Shown: in pieces, positions 41,968 through 50,649 of the stretch
How positions within the stretch are numbered: position 1 is the stretch's first letter
How the letters are laid out: each line of letters opens with the position of its first letter
Assembly: GCF_002354895.1 (NCBI RefSeq)
Contig: NZ_CP023439.1
Span: forward strand, 1,364,001-1,428,000
Direction of reading: 5' to 3'
Source: Thauera sp. K11
GTDB lineage: Bacteria > Pseudomonadota > Gammaproteobacteria > Burkholderiales > Rhodocyclaceae
DNA length: 64,000 nt
Notes under the pieces: generated by a model
The model's database searches: none
Told to the model about the DNA's origin: nothing
The model's input: only the letters and a program-made list of their open reading frames with translations
Position numbers and translations under genes: made by a program

Positions 41968-42044
41968 TGGTCGGGGTGGAGGGATTCGAACCCCCGACAT
42001 CTTGCTCCCAAAGCAAGCGCGCTACCGGACTGCGCTACACCCCG
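41968..42044 (-). tRNA. tRNA-Pro(TGG)
   Basis: A 77-base cloverleaf with encoded CCA on the minus strand. Acceptor CGGGGTG pairs with CACCCCG, discriminator A, and the anticodon arm CTTGC-TTTGGGA-GCAAG carries TGG. It is the first gene of the tRNA operon, 10 bases after the promoter -10 box. Confidence 0.95.
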
Positions 42045-42054
42045 AGAGCCGCGC

Positions 42055-42083
42055 ACTATATAGGTCCCCGGCAGGCGCGTCAA
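42055..42083 (-). promoter_or_regulatory. tRNA operon promoter
   Basis: On the minus strand TTGACG (42083-42078) and TATAGT (42060-42055) are separated by 17 bases, a strong sigma70 promoter. The -35 overlaps the stop codon of the upstream membrane protein gene. Confidence 0.8.
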
Positions 42084-43390
42084 ACATATTTTTTGCCCGC
42101 AGGGCCGTGGATGGAATTCCATCGTCCGCCCGCCCGGCGCCATGCCAGGATGATGCGCGCGAGGTTGAAGAACAGCCAGGCGAATTCGATCGTGACCGCG
42201 GCACCCGCAAGATAGGAGAGCGGCGGAAGGAGCACGGCGGCGAGCAGCGCCGCCAGCGCGGCGGCATGGACGCGAAGCTGCCGCCGGACAGGGAGGTCGG
42301 GCGACAGCTTTTTCATGTTCGGTGCCTTGATGCCGGCCTGGGTCAGGTGAAGCCAGGCGAGAAAGGGCACGATCTTGTAGAGCATGGCGCTGATCGCGCC
42401 GATGAATCCGCCATGCAGGATCAGCACGCCGGCCAGCAGCGGCAGGGCGTCCAAGTCGGTGGCGAGCGCGGCGAGCACGGCGAGCGAGCCGGCCATCACC
42501 GCGGCCATCGAGAGTCTGAAGGCGAGGAAGGAGGCGTCGGGCGTGCTGCGGCGGGAGCGCGACTGCAGGCGCAGCGTCGTGGCGCCGAAGGCGGCGGCCA
42601 GTGCGCAAAGCAGGGCCGCAATCGCGATGCCTGCGCCGCGCAGCGGGATGCCGGTGGCGATGGACCACAGCACGAGGAGCGCGACCACCGTCGGTGCCCA
42701 CAGGCGGGTCAGGCGCTGCGGATAGGCGGGCGTGATCTGGAACATCGGGACGACGACCCAACTGGTTGCGGCGACCAGCAGCGCCCCCCAGCCCATCCAC
42801 GCCCAGCCGGCGTGCAGATTGACGAGGGTCGGCAGATCGACCGGCGGCGGCAGGCCGAGCCCCAGCGTGGCGGCCAGCATGACGCCCAGCGCAACGGCGA
42901 CGGCCAGGCCGACGAGGGCCAGGCGGAGGTCGCGCGGCGTGTCGCTCCGGGCCTGGGCGGCGCGTGCGCGGTGCAGCGCGAGCGCCGCGGCGAGCAGGAA
43001 GACCGCCAGGCCGACGGCCAGCAGCGTCGCGCCGGTCAGCGTCGCGGCCGGCCGGCCGCGCCACAGTCCCCAGCTCAGGCCGATGCTGCCGGCGGTGATG
43101 AACCCGTGTGTGATGCGTGCGATGCGCAGCGGAGAGAGCAGCGATGCCCCCGCGACCACCGGCAGGATCTGCATCAGCGCGCCCAGCATCACCTGCAGCA
43201 TGACGCCGGTGGCCGCGAGATGGACCGCGCCGAGCGCGCCGGGAGACCAGCGCGAGGACAGGACGCCGTCGTCGGCGAGCAGCAGCAGGCCCGCCGCGAT
43301 GCCGAACAGCGGGGCGGTGAGGAAATAGCGCAGCGGTGCTGCGAACGGCGGTGTGTCGTCGTAGGACAGGCCCGGATTGGCGCCGCTCAT
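42080..43390 (-). CDS. Multi-spanning membrane protein with conserved His, NnrS / haem-copper oxidase subunit I-like
   Basis: A 436-residue protein with about twelve hydrophobic helices. Histidines sit inside or at the ends of helices: GAVHLAATGVMLQVMLGALM (near residue 58), NLHAGWAWMGWG (near 197), ILHGGFIGAISAMLYK (near 355) and FLAWLHL, suggesting haem or metal binding as in NnrS or oxidase subunit I-type proteins. The ATG at 43390 overlaps the stop of the DUF2249 gene (ATGA). With hemerythrin and DUF2249 upstream and an FNR-type site, a role in nitric oxide or low-oxygen physiology is likely, but the family assignment is tentative. Confidence 0.6.
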   Translation of the reverse strand: MSGANPGLSYDDTPPFAAPLRYFLTAPLFGIAAGLLLLADDGVLSSRWSPGALGAVHLAATGVMLQVMLGALMQILPVVAGASLLSPLRIARITHGFITAGSIGLSWGLWRGRPAATLTGATLLAVGLAVFLLAAALALHRARAAQARSDTPRDLRLALVGLAVAVALGVMLAATLGLGLPPPVDLPTLVNLHAGWAWMGWGALLVAATSWVVVPMFQITPAYPQRLTRLWAPTVVALLVLWSIATGIPLRGAGIAIAALLCALAAAFGATTLRLQSRSRRSTPDASFLAFRLSMAAVMAGSLAVLAALATDLDALPLLAGVLILHGGFIGAISAMLYKIVPFLAWLHLTQAGIKAPNMKKLSPDLPVRRQLRVHAAALAALLAAVLLPPLSYLAGAAVTIEFAWLFFNLARIILAWRRAGGRWNSIHGPAGKKYV

Positions 43391-43604
43391 GGCCGGGTGA
43401 TGCGGATCTCGACCACGCCGTCGTCGCGCACCAGATCCTGGTGGGGATAGCCGTCGCGGTCCAGCATGCGGAGCAGGGGATAAGGCATGCGGTCCAGCAG
43501 CAGGGTCATTTCCCCCCGGGGGGCAGGTCGGCCAGCGCCTCCATGGCGCGCTCGAAGGGTTCCGGCGGCTCGAGGCCGCGCGCATCGACGATGACGGTGC
43601 TCAC
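43387..43604 (-). pseudogene. DUF2249 domain gene split by a frameshift at a G run
   Basis: From a GTG at 43604 (AGGAGGG 8 bases upstream) the frame reads VIVDARGLEPPEPFERAMEA up to LPPGGK and stops at 43506. The rest of the domain, LLLDRMPYPLLRMLDRDGYP and the end DGVVEIRI, continues one frame over from an ATG (43509) that overlaps that stop. One more G in the GGGGGG run, or a -1 ribosomal slip there, would restore one DUF2249 protein of about 72 residues, the normal size. DUF2249 proteins are commonly found with hemerythrin and denitrification genes. Sequencing error, real mutation and two coupled peptides all remain possible. Confidence 0.7.
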
Positions 43605-43637
43605 TGGACTACCCTCCTGTCGCTACGCGATGCAGTG

Positions 43638-43755
43638 CCGGCCTTGCACGACCGGCCCGGTCCGCAGGCGCAGAGCAATGCTCTGCGAAACCCCTGCTCC
43701 ACCCTCCCCGAGGGAGGATGAGCGCCGCCTTCGGGCTGCCGTGCGGGGGCGCTCA
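43638..43755 (-). repeat. Dispersed four-hairpin repeat, copy A
   Basis: On the minus strand the repeat begins at the TGA stop of the hemerythrin gene and contains in order GCAGCCCGAAGGCGGC, CCCTCGGGGAGGG, the palindrome GCAGAGCATTGCTCTGC and CCGGTCGTGCAAGGCCGG, each a hairpin. It aligns with 50650-50762 with about 85% identity; copy A has 5 and 2 extra bases. Confidence 0.8.
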
Positions 43756-44208
43756 TGCCGGCGTCTTCCGGGCGATGCGGCGGCCGAGATCCTCCGTCAG
43801 CGCGTCGCGCTCCACCGACAGGCGTGCGTCGCACATCGGATAGAGGATGTTCTCTTCTTTCATGTTGTGCTGCTGCATCATGATCAGCAGGGTTTCGGCC
43901 TCGCCGGCGAAATCGTCCGCATCGCGCCGGGCCAGCGCGTCCTTGAGGCTGGCGACGATGGAGCGCATCTCGGCATGCTCGCCGCGCATGACTTCGGTCG
44001 GGCCGTGGGTCATTCCGGTGACGGCCTCGAAGCGCGGGAAGAGTTTCTGTTCCTCGGCGTTGAAATGGGTCTCGAGCGCGCCGGCAAACGCGTTGACCGC
44101 TTTCGCGGCGGCGTCCCATTCGCGGCGGGCGACGAGGCTCTCGGCGAGCGCGAATTCGTGGTCGCAGTCACGATGGTCCTGCGTCATCAGGGTGGATATC
44201 AGGGTCAT
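43753..44208 (-). CDS. Hemerythrin-domain protein
   Basis: A 151-residue four-helix bundle with the di-iron ligands in order: His12 or His17 (DHRDCDHEF), His48 and Glu52 (HFNAEE), His78 (GEHAEM), His114 and Glu118 (HNMKEE). It should bind oxygen or nitric oxide at a di-iron centre. The ATG at 44208 is chosen because the longer frame has no homology and would run through the promoter. An FNR/Dnr-type site lies 55-68 bases upstream, so expression at low oxygen or with nitrogen oxides is likely. DUF2249 and a membrane protein follow on the same strand, separated by a dispersed repeat. Confidence 0.88.
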   Translation of the reverse strand: MTLISTLMTQDHRDCDHEFALAESLVARREWDAAAKAVNAFAGALETHFNAEEQKLFPRFEAVTGMTHGPTEVMRGEHAEMRSIVASLKDALARRDADDFAGEAETLLIMMQQHNMKEENILYPMCDARLSVERDALTEDLGRRIARKTPA

Positions 44209-44262
44209 GTGCAGCTCCGGTCGGCGGGTGGAACTATTTTCCCCGCGCGCTCCCCGGCAGCA

Positions 44263-44276
44263 TTGATGCGAGTCAA
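44263..44276. promoter_or_regulatory. FNR/Dnr-type binding site upstream of the hemerythrin gene
   Basis: TTGAT-GCGA-GTCAA matches the FNR/Dnr consensus TTGAT-N4-ATCAA at 9 of 10 positions. On the minus strand it is centred about 41-44 bases upstream of the start point predicted from an AATAGT -10 at 44238-44233, the class II activator position. It could also affect the divergent MFS gene. Confidence 0.7.
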
Positions 44277-44374
44277 GTCGGCGGAGGCGCAAGTCCGGCG
44301 CCGCCACCGCCGCGACCGGCCCCTGCCGCGCCGGGAACGGGCACAATGCAGCCCTCGCTCTGCATCGGTACGGT

Positions 44375-45649
44375 ATGTCCGACCTTCCTGTTCCGGGCTC
44401 GTGGCTGAAGATATTCCTGCCCTTCGCCCTCGGCTACTTCCTCTCCTACCTGCTGCGCACGGTCAATGCGGTGATCTCGCCGGAACTGACCCGGGAACTG
44501 CACCTGTCCGCGGCGGATCTCGGCCTGCTCACCAGCACGTATTTCCTCGCCTTCGGGCTGGCGCAGATCCCGGTGGGCATCGCCCTCGACCGCTTCGGGC
44601 CGCGGCGCGTCGAAGGATTCCTGCTGCTGGTCGCGGCGGCGGGTGCGGCCTGCTTCGCGCTCGGCGATACGCTGGCGTCGCTGGGCGCTGCGCGCGCGCT
44701 CATCGGCCTGGGGGTGTCCGCCTGCCTGATGGGGGCGCTGAGCGGGTTCTCGCGGTGGTATCCGCGCGAACGCCAGAGTTCGATGACGGGCTTCATCATG
44801 TCGGCCGGTGCGCTGGGCGCGCTGACGGCCAGCGTGCCGATCGAGGCGGCGCTGCCCCTGACGGGCTGGCGCGGCGTGTTCTGGATCATTGCCGCCATCG
44901 CGCTGGCCGCCTCGCTGATGATCTTCCGCCTGCTGCCCGGCGAGACCCGGCCGCGCGGCAGAGAGTCGCCGGGAGAGGCGCTGCTCGTCGTGGCGGGCAT
45001 CTACCTGTCGCCGCCGTTCCTGCGCTTCGCCGGTTCGTCCATGTGTTTCGTGGGCGGGTTCATGGCGCTGCAGAGCCTGTGGGCGGTGCCGTGGCTGATG
45101 AACGTCAACGGGCTCGACATCGGCCACGCGGCGCGCACCCTGGTGCTGCTCAACCTGGGCATGCTGGGCGGCCAACTGTCGATCGGCATCCTCGGCACGC
45201 ATCTCGCGCGCCGCGGCGTCAAGCCGGTGAACATGCTGCAGGCGGGCTACGGCATCCTGCTGATCCTGCAACTGGCCATCCTGTTCGACGCCGGCCCGCC
45301 GGCGGTGCTGTGGTTCCTGCTCGGTCTCTTGTCGGCGGTGAACTCGCAGACCTATCTGGCCACTTCGTCGCATTTCCCGCGCGCCCTGTTCGGCCGCGTC
45401 AGCACGGCGACCAACCTGATGGCCTTCGCCGGTGCCTTTGCCATCCAATGGGGCATGGGGCTCGCGCTCGATGCCCTGACGGCCGGCGGGCAGACCATGG
45501 GCGATGCCCTGCGGATCGCCTTCGCCGGACTGATCGCGCTGCAGGTGCTGGCCTTCCTGCCGCTGCTGCCCGGATTCAGGCTGCCATTCCCGCGGCGTGG
45601 CCCGACGACCACGCCCACTGGAAGTTGTAGCCGCCCAGATGACCGGTGA
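44375..45649 (+). CDS. Major facilitator superfamily transporter
   Basis: A 424-residue inner-membrane transporter with twelve hydrophobic helices. The MFS signature between helices 2 and 3 is visible as GIALDRFGPRRVEG near residues 68-81 and the second half repeats it weakly as LGTHLARRGVKPV near 273. The substrate cannot be inferred. A CACAAT -10-like box lies about 30 bases upstream. The last 24 codons, a hydrophilic PTTTPTGSCSRPDDR tail, overlap the 3' end of the convergent flavoprotein gene by 74 bases. Confidence 0.85.
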   Translation: MSDLPVPGSWLKIFLPFALGYFLSYLLRTVNAVISPELTRELHLSAADLGLLTSTYFLAFGLAQIPVGIALDRFGPRRVEGFLLLVAAAGAACFALGDTLASLGAARALIGLGVSACLMGALSGFSRWYPRERQSSMTGFIMSAGALGALTASVPIEAALPLTGWRGVFWIIAAIALAASLMIFRLLPGETRPRGRESPGEALLVVAGIYLSPPFLRFAGSSMCFVGGFMALQSLWAVPWLMNVNGLDIGHAARTLVLLNLGMLGGQLSIGILGTHLARRGVKPVNMLQAGYGILLILQLAILFDAGPPAVLWFLLGLLSAVNSQTYLATSSHFPRALFGRVSTATNLMAFAGAFAIQWGMGLALDALTAGGQTMGDALRIAFAGLIALQVLAFLPLLPGFRLPFPRRGPTTTPTGSCSRPDDR

Positions 45650-46826
45650 CGTCCATCACCTCGCCGACGAAGAACAGGCCGGGACGGTCGCGCGCCTCCA
45701 TGGTCTTGGACGACAGCGCCCGGGTGTCGACGCCGCCGAGCGTGACTTCTGCCTTGGCATAGCCCTGGGTGCCGGACGGCATCAGCGTCCACGCCGACAG
45801 CTCGGCCGCGACCGCCCGCAGCTCGGCATGGCGGAACCGGTTCAGCGGCCGCTGCCAGCCATGCAGCTCGCACCAGGCATGGGCGAAGCGGCGCGGCAGG
45901 CGCTCGGCGAGCAGGTTGGCGAGCAGGCCGCGGTCGTGCGCATGTTCGAGCAGCCACGCCTGCGCGTCGATGCCGGGCAGCAAGTCCAGCGTGACCGGCG
46001 CCCAGCCGTTTCCGCCGTCATCGCTGGCGCCGTCCTGCCGGTCGTAGCCCTGCGCCTGCCAGTAGCTCGAGACCTGCAGGATGGCGGGGCCCGACAGGCC
46101 GCGGTGGGTGATCAGCGCGGCCTCGCGGAAGCTGCCGCCGCCGCATGCTGCGGTCACGTCGAAGGAGGCGCCGGCCAGCGGCGCGAGCCGCGCCAGCGTT
46201 TCGGGCGGCAGCGTCAGCGGCACCAGTGCCGGGCGAGGTGGCACGACCGGCACGCCGAACTGCTCGGCCACCTTGTAGCCGAAGGGCGTGGCGCCGATCT
46301 TGGGGATCGACAGCCCGCCGGTGGCGATCACCAGGCTGCGGGCGGCAAAGCTGCCGCGGTCGGTATCGACCACGAAGGGTTCGGGCGCGGCCTCGCCGTG
46401 GTGCTCGATGCGTCGGACGGTCGCCGGCATCGCCCAGCGCACGCCGCCGTCCTCGCATTCCGCACGCAGCATGTCGATGATCTGTTGCGCGGAATCGTCG
46501 CAGAACAACTGCCCCCAGTCGCGTTCGTGATAGCGGATGCCATGACGCTCCACGAGCCCGATGAAATCGCCGGCCGTGTAACGGGATAGTGCAGAGCGCA
46601 CGAAATGCGGGTTGCGGCTGAGATAATTCCCGGCGCCGACGTGCCGGTTGGTGAAGTTGCAGCGGCCGCCGCCGGAGATGCGGATCTTCTCCGCCAGCCG
46701 GGCGGCATGGTCTATCAGCAGCACCCGGCGTTTGCGCCGGCCGGCAGTGGCGGCGCACATCATGCCGGCCGCGCCGGCACCGATCACGATGACGTCGAAG
46801 CCGTGGTCGGCCGGCTGCTTGCCCAT
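45576..46826 (-). CDS. BaiN/HI0933-family NAD(P)/FAD-dependent oxidoreductase
   Basis: A 416-residue flavoprotein with the FAD motif VIVIGAGAAGMMCAATAGRR near residues 11-30, the family stretch KIRISGGGRCNFTNRHV near 48-64, an inserted domain in the middle, and the closing block GLFFVGEVMDVTGHLGGYNFQWAWSSG that holds the second FAD contact. Members of this family are of largely unknown substrate; some gut homologues reduce bile-acid intermediates. The ATG at 46826 is used because homology starts there. The 3' end overlaps the convergent MFS gene. Confidence 0.9.
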   Translation of the reverse strand: MGKQPADHGFDVIVIGAGAAGMMCAATAGRRKRRVLLIDHAARLAEKIRISGGGRCNFTNRHVGAGNYLSRNPHFVRSALSRYTAGDFIGLVERHGIRYHERDWGQLFCDDSAQQIIDMLRAECEDGGVRWAMPATVRRIEHHGEAAPEPFVVDTDRGSFAARSLVIATGGLSIPKIGATPFGYKVAEQFGVPVVPPRPALVPLTLPPETLARLAPLAGASFDVTAACGGGSFREAALITHRGLSGPAILQVSSYWQAQGYDRQDGASDDGGNGWAPVTLDLLPGIDAQAWLLEHAHDRGLLANLLAERLPRRFAHAWCELHGWQRPLNRFRHAELRAVAAELSAWTLMPSGTQGYAKAEVTLGGVDTRALSSKTMEARDRPGLFFVGEVMDVTGHLGGYNFQWAWSSGHAAGMAA

Positions 46827-46953
46827 CTGCGGTACCTGCTGCAATGAAAGCGGCGCAGAATACGCGCTGCGCAACGCACCGGCAATCACGGCCGGCAGCC
46901 ATCCGGACACCTGCATGGAACAACAAGGACAAGCGGATTCAGGGAGTGCCCAC

Positions 46954-49900
46954 ATGACAGAGACCACCACCAGTGAGGCCGCGCCGAGTGTCTTGCGGCG
47001 CTTCGCGCGCCCTGCGAAGTGGGGGGTGGGCGTGCTCGTCGCCGTGGCCGCGATCGGCTTCGGCGCGGTGCCGCCCGTGGCAAAACACTACACGGTGAAG
47101 ATCGCCAGCGAGATGCTCGGGCGCGAGGTGAGCGTCGAGCGGGTGCATTTCAACCCTTTCACGCTCGCCGCCGAACTGCACGGCGTACGCGTGATGGAGG
47201 CCGGCGGCGGCAGCGAGGCGCTGGGCTTCGACATGCTGCGCGTCAATGCCGAGCTGGAATCCCTGATCCGGGGCGGGCCGGTGTTGCATGAGCTGTCGCT
47301 CACCGGCCCGCGGATCAACGTCGTGCTGCAGGGCGAAGGGCGGCACAACTGGAAGGACGTGCTCGACCGCCTGGCTGCGCGGCCGAAGAGCGAGGACAGC
47401 GGCGAGACCGTGTTCTCGGTCGGCAACATCCGCATCAGCGGCGGCCGCATCGCGGTGAGCGACGAACCGCGCGGGCTCAAGCACGAGCTTGCCGACATCG
47501 AACTCGGCGTACCTTTCGTGTCGAACCTGCCGGTCAAGGTCGATGTGTTCGTCGAACCCAGGCTGGCGGCGACGCTCGACGGCGATCCGGTGGGCGTGAG
47601 CGCCCGCAGCAAGCCGTTCAAGGACTCGCAGGAAACCATCCTCGACCTGTCGCTGAAGGACTTCGACATGTCGCCCTGGACGGCCTACCTGCCGTTCGAG
47701 CCGACCTTCCGCCTGCCTTCGGGGCTGCTGAGCACCAACCTGGAACTGTCGTTCACGCAGCAGCCGGATGCCAGGCCGATGGTGACGCTGCGCGGGCAGG
47801 TCGGGGTCACCAGGCTGGAGGTGCAGGACAGGACGGGGGCGCCGGCGATCAAGGTCGGCGAGTTCGCGCTCGAACTGGCCGACGTCGAGCCGTTCGCAAA
47901 CAAATGGCATTTCACCCGGCTGCGTCTGCACCAGCCGGAAATCGATCTCGTCCGCCTCAAGGACGGCGGCATCAATCTGGCGACCCTGGCGCCGCCGCCC
48001 GCCAAGGGGGACGGCAAGCCGGCTGCCGGGGCCGAAGCCGCGGCGGCACCTGCCAAGCAGGATTTCCTGCTCGCCGATGCGCGCATCCGCGAAGGCGTGG
48101 TGCGCTTCGAGGACCGGACCCTGGGCGAACCCTTCCGCGCCCGCCTCGAGGCGATCAACCTCGACATGCGCGATCTCACCAACACCGGCGACATGCCCGC
48201 CGAGATCCGGCTCGACTACGTCACCGACGGCGGCGAGAAGATCGCCCACGAGGACAAGGTCAGCCTCGCGCCCTTCGTGTTCGAAGGCGTCGCGACGCTG
48301 GAGGCGATCAAGCCGGCGCGCTACGCGCCGTATGCGGCGGCGGCCCTGCCCGGCGGCGAATTGCGCGGCGGCCAGATCGACGGCGCGGTGCGCTACCGCG
48401 TCGCCCTCGGCGAGGACGGCAAGCCCGACATCAGGATAGGCAGCGAGGGCCTGGCGCTGCGCGATTTCGCGCTTGCGCTCAAGGGGAGCAAGGAGCCCGC
48501 GGTCAAGGTGCCGGCGCTCGACGTCCGGGATCTCGCCATCGACGTCGGTGCGCGTACGGTCAAGCTGGCCGAACTCGGCGTGAAGGGCGTGGCGGTGTCC
48601 GCCGTGCGCCTGAAGAACGGCCGCTTCGATCTCATGGAGATCGCCGGCGACAAGCCCAAGCCGAAGAGCGAGGGGCCCGAGTGGACCGTCGAGGTCGCCA
48701 GGCTGGCGCTGGAGAACGCGGCGGTCCGGGTCGAGGATCGCACCGTGGCCAAGCCGGTCGTGCTGGCGGTCGACGGCATCGGCCTGCAGCTCGACAACCT
48801 GTCGACCGCGAAGGGGGCGACGACACAGCTCAAGCTGGATTCGCGCATCAACCGGCGCGGCAGGCTCGGCGCCAGCGGCGCGCTGGCGCTGCAGCCGCTG
48901 AAGGCCGATCTCAAGCTCGATCTGCGCAGCGTGGACCTGCTGCCGCTGCAGCCCTACGTGCTGGAAAAGACGAAGATCGCGATCTCGCGCGGCAGTCTTT
49001 CCACGCGCGGCAGCCTCGACCTGCAGACGGCGAAGAACGGCAGCCTGCTCGGCCGCTTTCGCGGCGACGTCGGCGTGGCCGACTTTGCCTCGGTCGACAG
49101 GCTGAACGCCACCGATTTCGTGCGCTGGCGCGCGCTCAACGTCGGCGGCATCGACCTGAAGCTGGAACCCTTCGCGCTCGACGTGGACAAGGTCGCGCTG
49201 AGCGACTTCTACACCCGCCTGATCCTCGACGAGCAGGGGCGCCTGAACATGCGCGAGATCCGCGGCGATGGCGGCGAAGCGCCGGCAGCCGCAGGCCAGG
49301 CGGCGCCGGCTGCACCCGCGGCGCCCGCGGCGTCCGTGGTCGTGGAAGGGCCGGGGGGCGTGGACACCGCGCCTGGCACGCCCCGGGCTGCGGACGGCGG
49401 CACGCGCAGCGTCGAACTGCCGCCGCGCGCCGCGCCGCCGCCGATCCGTGTCGGCCGCATCGATATCAAGGGCGGCAACGTCGCCTTCAGCGACCGCTTC
49501 ATCCGGCCCAACTACGACGTGAACCTGACCGGCATGGCGGGCTCGCTCGTCGGCCTGTCGTCGGACCCGGCCTCCATCGCGAAGCTGGACCTGGGCGGCA
49601 AGGTGGACAACGCCGCCCCGGTCAAGGTCACCGGCGAACTCAACCCTTTCCGCCAGGATGCCCACCTCGACATCCTCGCCACGGTGAAGGATTTCGAACT
49701 CACCGGGCTGTCGAGCTACTCGGGCAAGTACGTTGGCTACGGCATCGCCAAGGGCAAGCTGTCGGCCGAACTCAACTACAAGATCGAGGAGCGCAAGCTC
49801 ACCGCGACCAACCAGATCTTCCTCGACCAGCTCACCTTCGGCGACAAGGTCGACAGCCCCGATGCGCTGAACCTGCCGGTGCAGCTCGCGGTGTCGCTGC

Positions 49901-50616
49901 TGAAGAACTCGCGCGGCGAGATCGACCTGCACCTGCCGGTCAGCGGCACGCTGGACGATCCGCAGTTCAGCGTATTCGGCCTGGTCGTGAAGGTCCTGGT
50001 GAACCTGATCGGCAAGGCGATCACCGCGCCGTTCGCGCTGCTGGGCTCGGTGCTCGGCGGCGGCGAGGAACTGTCCCAGATCGAGTACGCGCCGGGGCTC
50101 GCGCGGCCGGGCGAGGCGCAGCAGCAGAAGCTGAAGACGCTTTCGCAGGCGCTGGTGGACCGGCCGGCGCTGCGCCTGGACGTCACCGGCCGGGCCGATC
50201 CGGCCAAGGACAGCGAAGGGCTGAAGCAGGCGCTGCTGCAGCGCACCGTGCGTGCGCAGAAGCTCAAGGCGATGGTCGCCAAGGGGCAGGAGGCGCCATC
50301 GGTGGACGACATCGAGGTCGGCGCGCAGGAGTATCCCGAACTGTTGAAGAAGGCTTACAAGGAGGCCGATTTCAAGAAGCCCCGCAACCTCATCGGCCTC
50401 GCCAAGGATCTGCCCGTGCCGGAGATGGAAGCGCTGATGATCGCCAATACCGCCGTCGGCGAGGGCGAACTGCGCGCACTCGCCCAGCAGCGCGCGCAAG
50501 AGGTCAAGGACTGGCTGATGGCCGAGGGCCAGGTGCCGGGCGAGCGGATCTTTCTGCTCGAACCCAAGGTCGAGGCGATCGCCGAGGGCGGGCAGGTGCA
50601 GTTCTCGCTGCGCTGA
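46954..50616 (+). CDS. DUF748 / AsmA-like large envelope protein
   Basis: A 1,220-residue protein with an N-terminal cytoplasmic tail of about 24 residues, one membrane anchor (WGVGVLVAVAAIGFGAVPPVA) and a very long periplasmic region. The repeated beta-strand pattern with blocks such as LNLFPFTL-like VHFNPFTLAAELHGVRV and NIRISGGRIAVSDEP is typical of DUF748, part of the AsmA/TamB group of bridge-like proteins that span the envelope and help lipid movement. A low-complexity Ala/Pro linker lies near 770-820, and the last 200 residues form an OmpA-like alpha/beta region (RLDVTGRADPAKDSEGLKQ). The ATG at 46954 has AGGGAG 8-13 bases upstream. Confidence 0.82.
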   Translation: MTETTTSEAAPSVLRRFARPAKWGVGVLVAVAAIGFGAVPPVAKHYTVKIASEMLGREVSVERVHFNPFTLAAELHGVRVMEAGGGSEALGFDMLRVNAELESLIRGGPVLHELSLTGPRINVVLQGEGRHNWKDVLDRLAARPKSEDSGETVFSVGNIRISGGRIAVSDEPRGLKHELADIELGVPFVSNLPVKVDVFVEPRLAATLDGDPVGVSARSKPFKDSQETILDLSLKDFDMSPWTAYLPFEPTFRLPSGLLSTNLELSFTQQPDARPMVTLRGQVGVTRLEVQDRTGAPAIKVGEFALELADVEPFANKWHFTRLRLHQPEIDLVRLKDGGINLATLAPPPAKGDGKPAAGAEAAAAPAKQDFLLADARIREGVVRFEDRTLGEPFRARLEAINLDMRDLTNTGDMPAEIRLDYVTDGGEKIAHEDKVSLAPFVFEGVATLEAIKPARYAPYAAAALPGGELRGGQIDGAVRYRVALGEDGKPDIRIGSEGLALRDFALALKGSKEPAVKVPALDVRDLAIDVGARTVKLAELGVKGVAVSAVRLKNGRFDLMEIAGDKPKPKSEGPEWTVEVARLALENAAVRVEDRTVAKPVVLAVDGIGLQLDNLSTAKGATTQLKLDSRINRRGRLGASGALALQPLKADLKLDLRSVDLLPLQPYVLEKTKIAISRGSLSTRGSLDLQTAKNGSLLGRFRGDVGVADFASVDRLNATDFVRWRALNVGGIDLKLEPFALDVDKVALSDFYTRLILDEQGRLNMREIRGDGGEAPAAAGQAAPAAPAAPAASVVVEGPGGVDTAPGTPRAADGGTRSVELPPRAAPPPIRVGRIDIKGGNVAFSDRFIRPNYDVNLTGMAGSLVGLSSDPASIAKLDLGGKVDNAAPVKVTGELNPFRQDAHLDILATVKDFELTGLSSYSGKYVGYGIAKGKLSAELNYKIEERKLTATNQIFLDQLTFGDKVDSPDALNLPVQLAVSLLKNSRGEIDLHLPVSGTLDDPQFSVFGLVVKVLVNLIGKAITAPFALLGSVLGGGEELSQIEYAPGLARPGEAQQQKLKTLSQALVDRPALRLDVTGRADPAKDSEGLKQALLQRTVRAQKLKAMVAKGQEAPSVDDIEVGAQEYPELLKKAYKEADFKKPRNLIGLAKDLPVPEMEALMIANTAVGEGELRALAQQRAQEVKDWLMAEGQVPGERIFLLEPKVEAIAEGGQVQFSLR

Positions 50617-50649
50617 ACGGCCCGTTCTCCGGGCCACCCTGCCGCTGCG

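Noticed and set aside
41745..42044. tRNA genes as integration sites of a mobile element
   Set aside because: No integrase, no partial tRNA duplicate and no change in base composition next to the tRNAs.
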